Shown one piece after another: positions 1 to 7,449 of a stretch of 15,142 nt of DNA. Under the pieces are notes generated by a model that was not told the DNA's origin, made no database searches, and worked only from the letters and a program-made list of their open reading frames with translations. Each line of letters begins with the position of its first letter. The stretch's first letter is position 1. This DNA comes from Flavobacteriaceae bacterium (lineage in GTDB: Bacteria; Bacteroidota; Bacteroidia; Flavobacteriales; Flavobacteriaceae): the NCBI GenBank assembly GCA_030590765.1, contig JAUVCP010000010.1, positions 1-15,142 of the forward strand, written 5' to 3'. The position numbers and the translations under genes were made by a program.

Positions 1-1
1 T

Positions 2-664
2 GTCAAGATATTGAACAAAGCCAATGTTGAATTTGCCGTTTTGGGTACCGAGGAAAGCTGTACAGGTGATCCTGCTAAAAGAGCTGGAAATGAATTTTTG
101 TTTCAAATGCAGGCAATGACCAATATTGAAGTATTGAATGCTTATGAAATAAAGAAAATTGTAACCGCTTGTCCGCATTGTTTCAATACCCTAAAGAATG
201 AATACCCGGGGTTAGGAGGGAATTACGAAGTTTTTCACCATACCGAATTTTTGAAATCTTTACTGGATGAAGGTAGAATGACCATCGAAGGAGGTAAATT
301 TGACGGACAACGAATTACTTTTCATGATCCTTGTTATTTGGGAAGAGCAAATGATATTTACGAAGCTCCACGTGATCTGATCAAAAAACTGGAAGGAGAA
401 CTTATTGAAATGAAGCGTTGTAAAAGCAACGGATTGTGTTGCGGCGCTGGTGGTGCCCAAATGTTCAAAGATTCAGAAAAAGGTGATAAAGAGATCTTTG
501 TGGAGCGAACTGAAGATGCTATTGAAGTGCAGCCAAATATAATTGCTACAGGTTGTCCATTCTGTAATACAATGATGACAGATGGAGTTAAAAATAAAGA
601 AAAAGAATCAGAGATAAAAGTATTAGATATTGCAGAGTTGATAGCTACAGCAAATGATTTATAA
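2..664 (+). CDS. (Fe-S)-binding protein, cysteine-rich CCG domain, 5' end missing
   Basis: This is the C-terminal part of a cytoplasmic protein with CCG-type cysteine-rich domains, as in heterodisulfide reductase subunit HdrB/D and the LutA/GlcF proteins; such domains usually bind an Fe-S cluster in electron-transfer complexes. The frame is open from base 2 (V-K-I-L-N-K-A...), so the true start lies upstream; the TTG at base 11 is internal. Visible motifs in order are ESCTGDPAKR, ACPHCFN, HDPCYLGR, GLCCGAGGAQMF and GCPFCNTMM: the end of one CCG repeat and all of a second. Full-length flavobacterial relatives are, from memory, about 260 residues, so only the first 40 or so are missing. The next gene starts 17 bp downstream on the same strand, suggesting an operon. 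The electron donor and acceptor cannot be told from this sequence. Confidence 0.9.
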   Translation, partial: VKILNKANVEFAVLGTEESCTGDPAKRAGNEFLFQMQAMTNIEVLNAYEIKKIVTACPHCFNTLKNEYPGLGGNYEVFHHTEFLKSLLDEGRMTIEGGKFDGQRITFHDPCYLGRANDIYEAPRDLIKKLEGELIEMKRCKSNGLCCGAGGAQMFKDSEKGDKEIFVERTEDAIEVQPNIIATGCPFCNTMMTDGVKNKEKESEIKVLDIAELIATANDL

Positions 665-681
665 TATTTTAAATAATTGAT

Positions 682-1293
682 ATGCCTTTTGTAAGAGATA
701 AAAATTTAGTAAACATCTACGAAGAAATCGATAAAGCAAATGATACGATCAATACGATATCAAATGCTTTAAAAGATGAAGAAGAGAATAACTCTCTGCT
801 TAAAAAGCATAGAATTATTTTAGGTGTATTTGCATTGTTATTATTGATCCTATTCCTTTGGTCTTTTTTGCCTAAATCACGGCAATACAAAGAGGATTAT
901 TTGATCAAAAATAATTTAAGTTTAATTGATACCGATTCTTTGCATAAGATACAACGAAAAGCCAAACAAGTAGTTATACTTGATTCTGTAAAAAATGCAA
1001 CTAAATATATGCCAATTGTTTATGGTGTACAAATAGGAGCTTATAACAATTTTAGATCTAATTTGATATCTGATGATATTTCTCAGTTAGAAACATTTGA
1101 AGATAGTGGTTTTAATAAGTTTGCTGTTGGTAAATTTATGACTTATAAAGAGGCTGTTTTATTAAGAGAAGACCTAAAACGTATTGGGTTTAAGGATTGT
1201 TTTATTATTGCTAAATCGTATGGAATGCCAGTTGAAATGAAAGAGGCCCTTGAATTGAGTGGTGAAAAATGGATACGGGGAACTACAAATTAA
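682..1293 (+). CDS. membrane-anchored protein with C-terminal SPOR-like domain
   Basis: A 203-residue protein with a charged, probably helical N-terminus (about 1-43), a single membrane segment at about 44-64 (IILGVFALLLLILFLW), a linker, and a C-terminal domain at about 112-178. That domain reads YGVQIGAY, then KFAVGKFMTYKEAVLLREDL, then GFKDCFIIA, which matches the layout of SPOR domains (VQxGxF, VxVGxF, xxA, Lxxxxxx-aFVV). SPOR domains bind glycan strands stripped of stem peptides, often at division sites. The topology would put the SPOR domain in the periplasm. Start ATG 682 is 17 bp after the (Fe-S) gene and the stop is 19 bp before the preferred menA start, so co-transcription is likely. 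The SPOR call rests on pattern only; its role beside an Fe-S protein and menA is unknown. Confidence 0.8.
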   Translation: MPFVRDKNLVNIYEEIDKANDTINTISNALKDEEENNSLLKKHRIILGVFALLLLILFLWSFLPKSRQYKEDYLIKNNLSLIDTDSLHKIQRKAKQVVILDSVKNATKYMPIVYGVQIGAYNNFRSNLISDDISQLETFEDSGFNKFAVGKFMTYKEAVLLREDLKRIGFKDCFIIAKSYGMPVEMKEALELSGEKWIRGTTN

Positions 1294-1312
1294 TAATTCA
1301 ATATTTTCTGTT

Positions 1313-2218
1313 TTGACCATAATTAAATCATGGATAAGTGCAGCTCGTTTACGCACCTTGCCCTTATCCCTTTCCGGAATTGTATTGGGTTCTTTTTTAG
1401 CTTATTCCAATGGCTATTTCAATTTTTCTATCTTAATACTTGCTATTTTAACTACGATTGGATTTCAGGTGATCTCTAATTTTGCAAACGATTATGGTGA
1501 TGGAGTAAAAGGAACAGATAACCAAGATAGAGTTGGCCCGATGAGAGCTCTGCAAAGTGGTGATATCAGTCCGAAACAAATGCTAAATGCTATTATTATT
1601 ACCGGAATAATAACCATAATAATTGCCTTATTTTTGATATATGTTTCCTTTGGGAAAGAAAACATTTTTTATTCAATTCTATTTTTTCTTCTGGGTCTTG
1701 GAAGTATTGCTGCAGCATTGAAATATACCATGGGTAAAAATGCCTATGGTTATACAGGCTTTGGAGATGTTTTTGTATTTCTTTTTTTCGGACTTTTAAG
1801 TGTTTGCGGGACATACTTTTTATATGTTCATTCTATTGATTATACCATTTTTTTTCCAGCTATTTCTGTTGGTTTATTGAGTGCAGGAGTTTTGAATTTA
1901 AATAATATGCGAGACAGAGAATCAGATGCTAAATCAGGTAAAAACACATTGGTGGTTAAGATAGGAGAGGAGTTTGCGAAATATTATCATTATTATTTGT
2001 TGATAGTAGCTTTTCTATTAGCATTTTTATATGTGTTTATTCATTTTAGATCAGGCTGGCATCAGTTTTTATTTATAATTTCTTTTATTCCAATTTTCAG
2101 GCATTTAATTGTTGTTTATAACAATAAAAATGCTAAAAAATTAGATCCGGAATTAAAGAAATTAGCATTGAGTACTTTTCTATTTGCTTTTCTGTTTGGT
2201 TTGGGTCAAATTTTATGA
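1313..2218 (+). CDS. menA: 1,4-dihydroxy-2-naphthoate polyprenyltransferase (MenA)
   Basis: An integral membrane UbiA-family prenyltransferase that joins 1,4-dihydroxy-2-naphthoate to a polyprenyl diphosphate, giving demethylmenaquinone on the way to menaquinone. With the TTG start at 1313 it has 301 residues, about the family length. It opens with WISAARLRTLPLS, the conserved MenA N-terminus. The first prenyl-diphosphate/Mg motif is NDYGDGVKGTD at about 59-69 and the second is NNMRDRESD at about 197-205, set among several hydrophobic helices. Start choice: GTG codons at 1259 and 1262 are in frame but would add 17-18 unconserved residues overlapping the upstream gene. No in-frame ATG lies near, so TTG 1313, 19 bp after the upstream stop, is preferred. 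It is probably the last gene of the operon that starts before the window. Confidence 0.93.
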   Translation: MTIIKSWISAARLRTLPLSLSGIVLGSFLAYSNGYFNFSILILAILTTIGFQVISNFANDYGDGVKGTDNQDRVGPMRALQSGDISPKQMLNAIIITGIITIIIALFLIYVSFGKENIFYSILFFLLGLGSIAAALKYTMGKNAYGYTGFGDVFVFLFFGLLSVCGTYFLYVHSIDYTIFFPAISVGLLSAGVLNLNNMRDRESDAKSGKNTLVVKIGEEFAKYYHYYLLIVAFLLAFLYVFIHFRSGWHQFLFIISFIPIFRHLIVVYNNKNAKKLDPELKKLALSTFLFAFLFGLGQIL

Positions 2219-2248
2219 TAATAAATTTCAATAAAAGATAAATTTGTC

Positions 2249-2256
2249 TATTTTTG
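2249..2256 (+). promoter_or_regulatory. Bacteroidota-type -7 promoter box
   Basis: TATTTTTG matches the Bacteroidota -7 consensus TAnnTTTG. It lies 14 bp before the GTG at 2271, in the short gap after menA, and would give a very short leader. No good TTTG -33 box is seen at the expected distance. It suggests that the CNGKC gene and the receptor behind it form their own transcription unit. Confidence 0.5.
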
Positions 2257-2270
2257 CCTTATAAATCAGC

Positions 2271-2654
2271 GTGGTGAAAAAGTTATTATTAACTCATTTA
2301 TTTCTTAATTTGTATTTGTTGGCTTTGTTACAGCCTGCATTACCTGTTATCGACTATTTAGTTAATTATAATTATATTGTAGAGGAATTATGTGAAAACA
2401 GGGATAAGCCTATTTTGACCTGTAATGGAAAATGTTATCTGGAAAAACAAGTAAAACAGCAATTAGATCTTACCCACAGCAATGAGTCTCCAATGCTTCC
2501 CAAAGTTGATTTTGAAAAGCTGATCTCTCTCAAGGTTAAAAAATTTACTTATAGATTGTTTGAAGTGAATTTAACCGAAAATAACACTTATTTTTATACC
2601 ACTCTTATCAAGAGTACTTTTACAAATTCTCTTTTTCGTCCACCAATTTCTTAA
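2271..2654 (+). CDS. small membrane-anchored protein with CNGKC motif, putative metal-linked
   Basis: A 127-residue protein of a type I recall next to TonB receptors in Flavobacteriia, without an established function. A hydrophobic N-terminus (about 5-23, rich in Leu) reads as a signal anchor or uncleaved signal. The next stretch has cysteines at 41, 51 and 55: LCENRDKP, then TCNGKCYLEKQ, so C51 and C55 form a CxxxC pair with a third Cys ten residues before it. The C-terminal half is Lys/Phe-rich and predicted soluble. Start: GTG 2271 or GTG 2274 (the latter gives MKKLLLTHLF); no ATG is near. The copper-type TonB receptor begins 227 bp downstream, so a role in binding or handing on copper in the periplasm is a reasonable inference, not a demonstrated one. 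Confidence 0.8.
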   Translation: MVKKLLLTHLFLNLYLLALLQPALPVIDYLVNYNYIVEELCENRDKPILTCNGKCYLEKQVKQQLDLTHSNESPMLPKVDFEKLISLKVKKFTYRLFEVNLTENNTYFYTTLIKSTFTNSLFRPPIS

Positions 2655-2672
2655 CTTATCTTCAATTGATTT

Positions 2673-2725
2673 GAGTATATGATTCGTATGATCATGTATT
2701 CAAATTATCAGTCATATACTCTTTT
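2673..2725 (+). terminator. possible weak terminator or attenuator hairpin
   Basis: A perfect 10-bp inverted repeat, GAGTATATGA (2673-2682) and TCATATACTC (2712-2721), is followed directly by TTTT. It begins 18 bp after the CNGKC gene stop. The stem is AT-rich and the 29-nt loop is long, so termination would be weak; it could also set the ratio of CNGKC protein to receptor mRNA. Confidence 0.35.
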
Positions 2726-2763
2726 AAAATTATATTTAATGAATATGTATTTATAGATATAAT

Positions 2764-2782
2764 TATCAATAAATTATTGATA
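2764..2782. promoter_or_regulatory. palindromic operator candidate upstream of the TonB receptor
   Basis: TATCAATAA, a central A, and TTATTGATA form a perfect 9-bp dyad about 100 bp before the receptor start. Its size and symmetry suit a dimeric regulator. The region is very AT-rich, so chance is possible. No regulator gene is in the window. Confidence 0.3.
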
Positions 2783-2881
2783 TAGACTGTATTAAAAAAA
2801 TAAATTAAACATAATAGTACAAAAAAATCAGTATCTGCCCTTTGATGATTCTGATATGTTTGGGGTAAAAGAAAACAAAAA

Positions 2882-5149
2882 ATGAAATATATTTTTATGC
2901 TTATAGCAATGCAATTTGCGGTAATAATGAATGCTCAGCAATCTGCTATGAGCGGAGTAATATCTGATAATAATGGTAAAGCAATTGAAAATGCCGTGAT
3001 AAAACTAGAGGGTTCAGAACGCTTTACAGAATCAGATATGTATGGGAAATTCACCATAAATGCAAATACTGGAGATTTTATAGAAATTTCTCATGTAGCC
3101 TATAAATCCAAAAAGCTGAAGTTGGAAAGTAATATGATCATTCTATTAGATGATAAGGCAATTGAACTGGATGCAATAATTGTGAAGGCTGATCCTATGA
3201 AGGACATTACCGGGTCAACCATTATTTATGATGATATAACGGCAACAACACAACCAAGAAATGTAAGTGATCTGTTTAAGGATATTCCTGGATTTGGTAT
3301 TCAAAAAAGGGGAGCATATGCATCTGAACCAGTGTTCAGGTCATTTAAATACGAACAGTTAAATGTTCAATATGATGGTGGGATGAAAATCCTACATGCT
3401 TGTCCAAACAGAATGGATCCTATTACAACTCATGTTATTCCAGAAGAAATTGAAAAAATCGAATTGGTTAAAGGTCCGTTTACCGTAAGATTTGGTCAAA
3501 ATTTTGGAGGAATTATTAACCTGGTTACAAAATCGGTAAGCAATAAGCAAAACGGTTTTAGTGGAAATATAGAAACAGGTTATGAAACTAATGGCAATAA
3601 TTTTACAACAAGGGGGTCTTTTTTATATAAAAAGGACAAATTTGATATTACCCTAAATGGTTCCTATAGAGATTATGGAGATTATACCGATGGAGAGGGT
3701 ACAGAAGTTCCATCATCTTTTAAAACAACAGATTATTCTGTAAGAGTTGGCTATAATCCAACAGATAATCAAAGAGTAAAATTTACCTGGCGCCAGTCCT
3801 TTGGGCGTGATATTGATCATGCCGGATTAATGATGGATTCACCATGGGATGATAGTTATTTGGCTGGTCTAGATTATAAAATTACGGAGCTTTCTCCAAT
3901 GATCAGTTCTTTAATGTTTAAAGGATTTTATTCTTATGTGGATCATTTGATGACCAATGAAGACAGACCAAGTTTTAAAGCAACAGATGCAGCTTCTAAT
4001 GTTTTTGCAACCACTTATGGAGGAAAAGCGGAGGTAACCATCACTCCATCTGATAAATTAAACATATTTACTGGTCTGGATGCAAACTTAATTGCACGAG
4101 ATGGTGACCGAATTCGCATTATAAAAATAATGAACGGTAATCCTTTACCTGAGCCTATGACCAAAGTTGATAAAATCTGGCAGGATTCTGAATTGAATGA
4201 TATAGGTGTTTTTGCTGAAGGGAAATATAAAGTATCTGATAGATCTGTTCTAACAGCTGGTTTGCGGTCAGATTTTATTTCTGCTGCAATCAATGATCCT
4301 GAAAAGGATTTTTTAGAACTTCATGGAGAAAATGGTGTGATTAAAGACCAATCAGAAGTAAATATTAGTGGTAATATCTCTTATGTATACAATATTAACC
4401 AAACACAGTTACAATTTGCTTTTGGTAGGGGGATGAGAACAGCATCTATGATAGAGCGTTTTATCAATCACTTTAATATTGGAATTGACCCATATGAATA
4501 TGTTGGAAATCCATATCTGGATCCTGAGATCAATAATCAGTTTGAGTTTTCTGTAAACCAAAGATTTACAAAAATTGATTTGGGTGCAACAGTTTTCTAT
4601 TCTTTTATGAAAGATTATATAACAGCCATTGTAGATGAAAGTTTGCCAAGAAAATTCATGCCAACGGTACCTCCAATTTATGCAAAGAGGTTTATCAATA
4701 TTGATAATGCCATGCAAACTGGTTTTGAATTTTATCTTAACTATAATATTACCAATAGTTTGAGTTTCTTATCAGATGTGTCATATACATATGGTCAGAA
4801 CAAAGATTTTGACGAACCTTTACCACAGGTAGCTCCTTTGACAGCTCATTTGAGCTTGAAGTATGAGAAAGAAAAATACTGGATCAATTTTAAGTCAAGA
4901 CTGGTGGATAGTCAGGATAGAATTTCAGAAACATTTAAAGAAACAGAAACTCCCGGTTTTGCAACTTTTGATATCAGTGGAGGAGTTAAGCCTTTTAAAG
5001 GAATGACTGTTGGAGCAGCAGTACTAAATATATTTGATAAAGGGTATTATGAACATTTAAATTTTTCGTATAAAAACTCAAATATTATGAGTGGCCGAAT
5101 TTTAGAGCCTGGAAGAAATTTTACCATATACTTAAATTATAGTTTTTAA
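2882..5149 (+). CDS. TonB-dependent outer-membrane receptor, OprC/NosA-like copper type
   Basis: A 755-residue outer-membrane receptor powered by TonB. A signal peptide covers 1-18 (cut after VIMNA), a carboxypeptidase-regulatory-like domain about 22-88, the plug about 108-215, and the barrel the rest, ending in NFTIYLNYSF with the usual terminal Phe. In the plug, HACPNRMDPITTH places C174 and M178 as CxxxM. This is the pattern in which OprC of Pseudomonas binds copper, and CPNxMDP is typical of copper receptors. In the barrel DHAGLMMDSPWDD (H313, M317, M318) may supply further ligands comparable to the OprC HxM part; that is inference. A TATGTTTG box at 2855-2862 fits a -7 element but sits very close to the ATG. 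The CNGKC gene precedes it and an intrinsic terminator follows at 5179. Substrate copper is likely but unproven. Confidence 0.92.
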   Translation: MKYIFMLIAMQFAVIMNAQQSAMSGVISDNNGKAIENAVIKLEGSERFTESDMYGKFTINANTGDFIEISHVAYKSKKLKLESNMIILLDDKAIELDAIIVKADPMKDITGSTIIYDDITATTQPRNVSDLFKDIPGFGIQKRGAYASEPVFRSFKYEQLNVQYDGGMKILHACPNRMDPITTHVIPEEIEKIELVKGPFTVRFGQNFGGIINLVTKSVSNKQNGFSGNIETGYETNGNNFTTRGSFLYKKDKFDITLNGSYRDYGDYTDGEGTEVPSSFKTTDYSVRVGYNPTDNQRVKFTWRQSFGRDIDHAGLMMDSPWDDSYLAGLDYKITELSPMISSLMFKGFYSYVDHLMTNEDRPSFKATDAASNVFATTYGGKAEVTITPSDKLNIFTGLDANLIARDGDRIRIIKIMNGNPLPEPMTKVDKIWQDSELNDIGVFAEGKYKVSDRSVLTAGLRSDFISAAINDPEKDFLELHGENGVIKDQSEVNISGNISYVYNINQTQLQFAFGRGMRTASMIERFINHFNIGIDPYEYVGNPYLDPEINNQFEFSVNQRFTKIDLGATVFYSFMKDYITAIVDESLPRKFMPTVPPIYAKRFINIDNAMQTGFEFYLNYNITNSLSFLSDVSYTYGQNKDFDEPLPQVAPLTAHLSLKYEKEKYWINFKSRLVDSQDRISETFKETETPGFATFDISGGVKPFKGMTVGAAVLNIFDKGYYEHLNFSYKNSNIMSGRILEPGRNFTIYLNYSF

Positions 5150-5178
5150 AAATTAGTTAGTTAGTTTAGTTTTGTTTG

Positions 5179-5215
5179 AAAACTGCAGTTGAAATATTTT
5201 AGCTGCAGTTTTTTT
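5179..5215 (+). terminator. intrinsic terminator of the TonB receptor gene
   Basis: AAAACTGCAG (5179-5188) pairs with CTGCAGTTTT (5203-5212) around a 14-nt loop, and seven T follow the GC core (5209-5215). It stands 30 bp after the receptor stop and separates it from the hydrolase gene. Confidence 0.85.
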
Positions 5216-5268
5216 ATTTGCAGCATATGCATTAATTTTATAGAAATCTCATTTATAAAAATCAAATT

Positions 5269-5946
5269 ATGAAAATCACTTATCTCGGACATGCTTCTTT
5301 ATCTATTGAAGTGGCAGGAAAAAATATTATTGTGGATCCTTTTATTAGTGGAAATGAACTTGCTAAAAACATTGATATTACTTCGCTTAAAGCGGATTAT
5401 ATATTGATTACCCATGCACATGAAGATCATATTTTAGATGTGGAAGCGATTGCAAAAAGAACCGGAGCCAAAGTAGTGTCCAATTTTGAGATTGTTAATC
5501 ATTTTGGTAATCTGGGAATTGAAGGTCACCCCATGAATCACGGGGGAACTTGGCAATTTGATTTTGGTAAGGTTACTTATACCAATGCCATTCATAGCAG
5601 TTCATTTCCTGATGGTAGTTATGGAGGTCAACCCGGTGGATTTATTTTAGAAACCAGTGAAGGTAATATTTATATTGCTGGTGATACTTCGCTTACTATG
5701 GATATGAAATTGATACCTATGCAAACCAAACTGAATCTAGCTATTTTACCAATAGGTGACAATTTTACTATGGGGATTGAAAGTGCAACTCTTGCTGCTG
5801 ATTTTGTAGAATGTGATAAAATACTGGGTTATCATTATGATACTTTTGGTTATATAGAAATTGATCATAATAAAGCAAAAGAAGTATTTAAAAATAAAGA
5901 TAAAGAATTGATAATGTTGGATATAAATGATTTTATGGTATTGTAA
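5269..5946 (+). CDS. UPF0173 metal-dependent hydrolase, metallo-beta-lactamase fold
   Basis: A 225-residue cytoplasmic protein of the UPF0173 (YtkL-like) branch of the metallo-beta-lactamase fold; the substrate of this family is not established. It opens with MKITYLGHASLSIE and IIVDPFISGN, both typical of UPF0173. The metal site is visible: THAHEDH (H49, H51, D53, H54), H109 in NAIHSSS, D139 in YIAGDTS and H189 in LGYHYDT, so all usual ligands of a two-metal site are present. The length matches the family (about 225-230). It starts at ATG 5269, 53 bp after the receptor terminator, and is probably transcribed alone; hppD converges on it from the other side. Confidence 0.93.
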   Translation: MKITYLGHASLSIEVAGKNIIVDPFISGNELAKNIDITSLKADYILITHAHEDHILDVEAIAKRTGAKVVSNFEIVNHFGNLGIEGHPMNHGGTWQFDFGKVTYTNAIHSSSFPDGSYGGQPGGFILETSEGNIYIAGDTSLTMDMKLIPMQTKLNLAILPIGDNFTMGIESATLAADFVECDKILGYHYDTFGYIEIDHNKAKEVFKNKDKELIMLDINDFMVL

Positions 5947-6248
5947 ATTTTATTAATTGGTTCAACTGTTATTTTATTGGAATATTTCTAATCTCTATTT
6001 TTACAATTTCGACAACAAACATTGGTGAAAACCCATTTGATATTGTAAAGCATACGCAATGAAAAGCAAAATCATCCTTTAGGTAAATATTTTCCTGCTC
6101 GTACCGTATGTTACGTTCGGGAGGGTTGGTTCTTTTTTATCCTTAAAACAGAACATATCATGAATTCCAAAATCAAAAGAATATGGATAAATAATAAAGG
6201 ACTAATCTCCATAAAATTAATCTGATTCCATTCTTCACTAAAATATTC
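5947..6248. other. convergent intergenic gap with two long minus-strand open stretches
   Basis: This 302-bp gap lies between the convergent UPF0173 and hppD genes and contains no clear terminator. On the minus strand the hppD frame continues open after its stop for 45 codons (6248 down to 6114, EYFSEEWNQINFME at the start). A second frame is open for about 54 codons (about 6133 down to 5969), including RYEQENIYLKDDFAF and ending VEIVKIEIRNIPIK. Joined by a frameshift they would make one reading frame. Around 6094-6129 is a patch richer in G+C than its surroundings. I do not recognise a family; it may be a decayed gene or chance. Confidence 0.25.
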
Positions 6249-7406
6249 TTACAAGGTTCCTCTGCGTTCCTGTTCTGCTTCAATCGACTCAAATAATGCC
6301 TTAAAATTTCCTTTTCCAAAAGACTGGGCTCCTTTACGTTGGATAATTTCAAAGAACAAAGTAGGTCTGTCAGTCAATGGTTTTGTAAATATTTGTAATA
6401 AATATCCTTCTTCATCTCGATCAACCATAATACCATGTTTTTTTAAAACATCCATGTTCTCAGCAATTTCACCAACTCTTTCACCAACTGTATCATAATA
6501 AGATCCAGGAACATATAAAAAATCAACTCCTCGTTTTTTCATTTCACTAACCGTAAAAACAATATCGTCAGTTGCAACAGCAATATGTTGGCAACCGGCA
6601 CCCTGATAAAAATCAATATATTCTTCGATTTGTGATCTTTTCTTTCCTTTTGCCGGTTCATTGATAGGGAATTTTATCCTGCCGTTCCCGTTGGTCATCA
6701 CCTTGCTCATCAATGCGGTATATTCTGTTGAAATATCTTTATCGTCAAAAGTAATCAGATTAGCAAATCCCATGGTTTCTTTATAAAATTTAGCCCAAAC
6801 ATTCATTTGACTCCAATCTACATTCCCAACCATATGATCAATATATTTCAAACCAAGCGAAGGAGGGTTATAATGAGATACCCATTTTTCAAAATTGGGT
6901 AAAAAGATACCCTTGTAATTTTTTCTTTCAACAAACACATGTATAGTATCGCCATATGTATGAATGGCAGATCTGACCACTTCACCATTCTTATCTTTTT
7001 CAATTCTGGGTTCAAAAAAGGATCTTGCACCTCTTTTAGTGGTTTCTTCCCATGATCTTTTGGCATCTTCTACCCAAAGAGCTATCACTTTTACGCCATC
7101 ACCATGTTTTTTAATATGATCAAAAATCTCTTTATTATCAGTTCCCGGCATTGGGGTTGTGAAAATCAATCTAATTTTATCCTGTACTACCACATAAGAT
7201 GTTCTGTCCTTTAACCCGGTTTCCAGCCCGGCATAGGCTAAAGATTGAAATCCCAAGGCAGTTTTATAAAAATGTGCAGCTTGTTTGGCATTTCCTACAT
7301 AAAACTCTACATAATCGGTTCCTAGTAATGGCAGAAAATCTGCTGCTTCCGGAAAAATCTTTTCCAGTCCGTAATTGAAATTTTGGATGTTTTTTAAAGT
7401 ACTCAT
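6249..7406 (-). CDS. hppD: 4-hydroxyphenylpyruvate dioxygenase
   Basis: A non-haem Fe(II) dioxygenase that turns 4-hydroxyphenylpyruvate and O2 into homogentisate and CO2, the second step of tyrosine breakdown. It has 385 residues, the usual size, in two vicinal-oxygen-chelate domains. The N-terminal one begins near FLPLLGTDYVEFYVGNAKQ; the catalytic one begins near YIDHMVGNV. The three iron ligands are visible: H191 (IDHMVGN), H274 (CQHIAVAT) and E353 (FFEIIQRKG), followed by the conserved C-terminal GAQSFGKGNFKALFESIE. It starts at ATG 7406, 43 bp after the end of the four-helix-bundle remnant. hmgA, which uses its product, lies upstream on the same strand 172 bp away, so the two may be co-transcribed. 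The other enzymes of the pathway are not in the window. Confidence 0.97.
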   Translation of the reverse strand: MSTLKNIQNFNYGLEKIFPEAADFLPLLGTDYVEFYVGNAKQAAHFYKTALGFQSLAYAGLETGLKDRTSYVVVQDKIRLIFTTPMPGTDNKEIFDHIKKHGDGVKVIALWVEDAKRSWEETTKRGARSFFEPRIEKDKNGEVVRSAIHTYGDTIHVFVERKNYKGIFLPNFEKWVSHYNPPSLGLKYIDHMVGNVDWSQMNVWAKFYKETMGFANLITFDDKDISTEYTALMSKVMTNGNGRIKFPINEPAKGKKRSQIEEYIDFYQGAGCQHIAVATDDIVFTVSEMKKRGVDFLYVPGSYYDTVGERVGEIAENMDVLKKHGIMVDRDEEGYLLQIFTKPLTDRPTLFFEIIQRKGAQSFGKGNFKALFESIEAEQERRGTL

Positions 7407-7449
7407 AATTAACTTTTGGAAATATGATTTTAAGCCATATGACTGACGA

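Noticed and set aside
1259..1312. N-terminal extension of MenA from GTG 1259
   Set aside because: It overlaps the upstream gene by 35 bp, and the extra residues do not resemble the MenA N-terminus, which begins around WISAARLRTLPLS.
2679..2756. A 25-residue Met-rich reading frame (MIRMIMYSNYQSY...) before the copper-type receptor
   Set aside because: It overlaps the hairpin, has no ribosome-binding signal, and ATG/ATA-rich AT DNA makes Met-rich frames by chance.
4409..4717. A 102-codon open frame on the minus strand
   Set aside because: It lies wholly inside the TonB receptor gene, which is clearly coding in its own frame; the product has no recognisable features.
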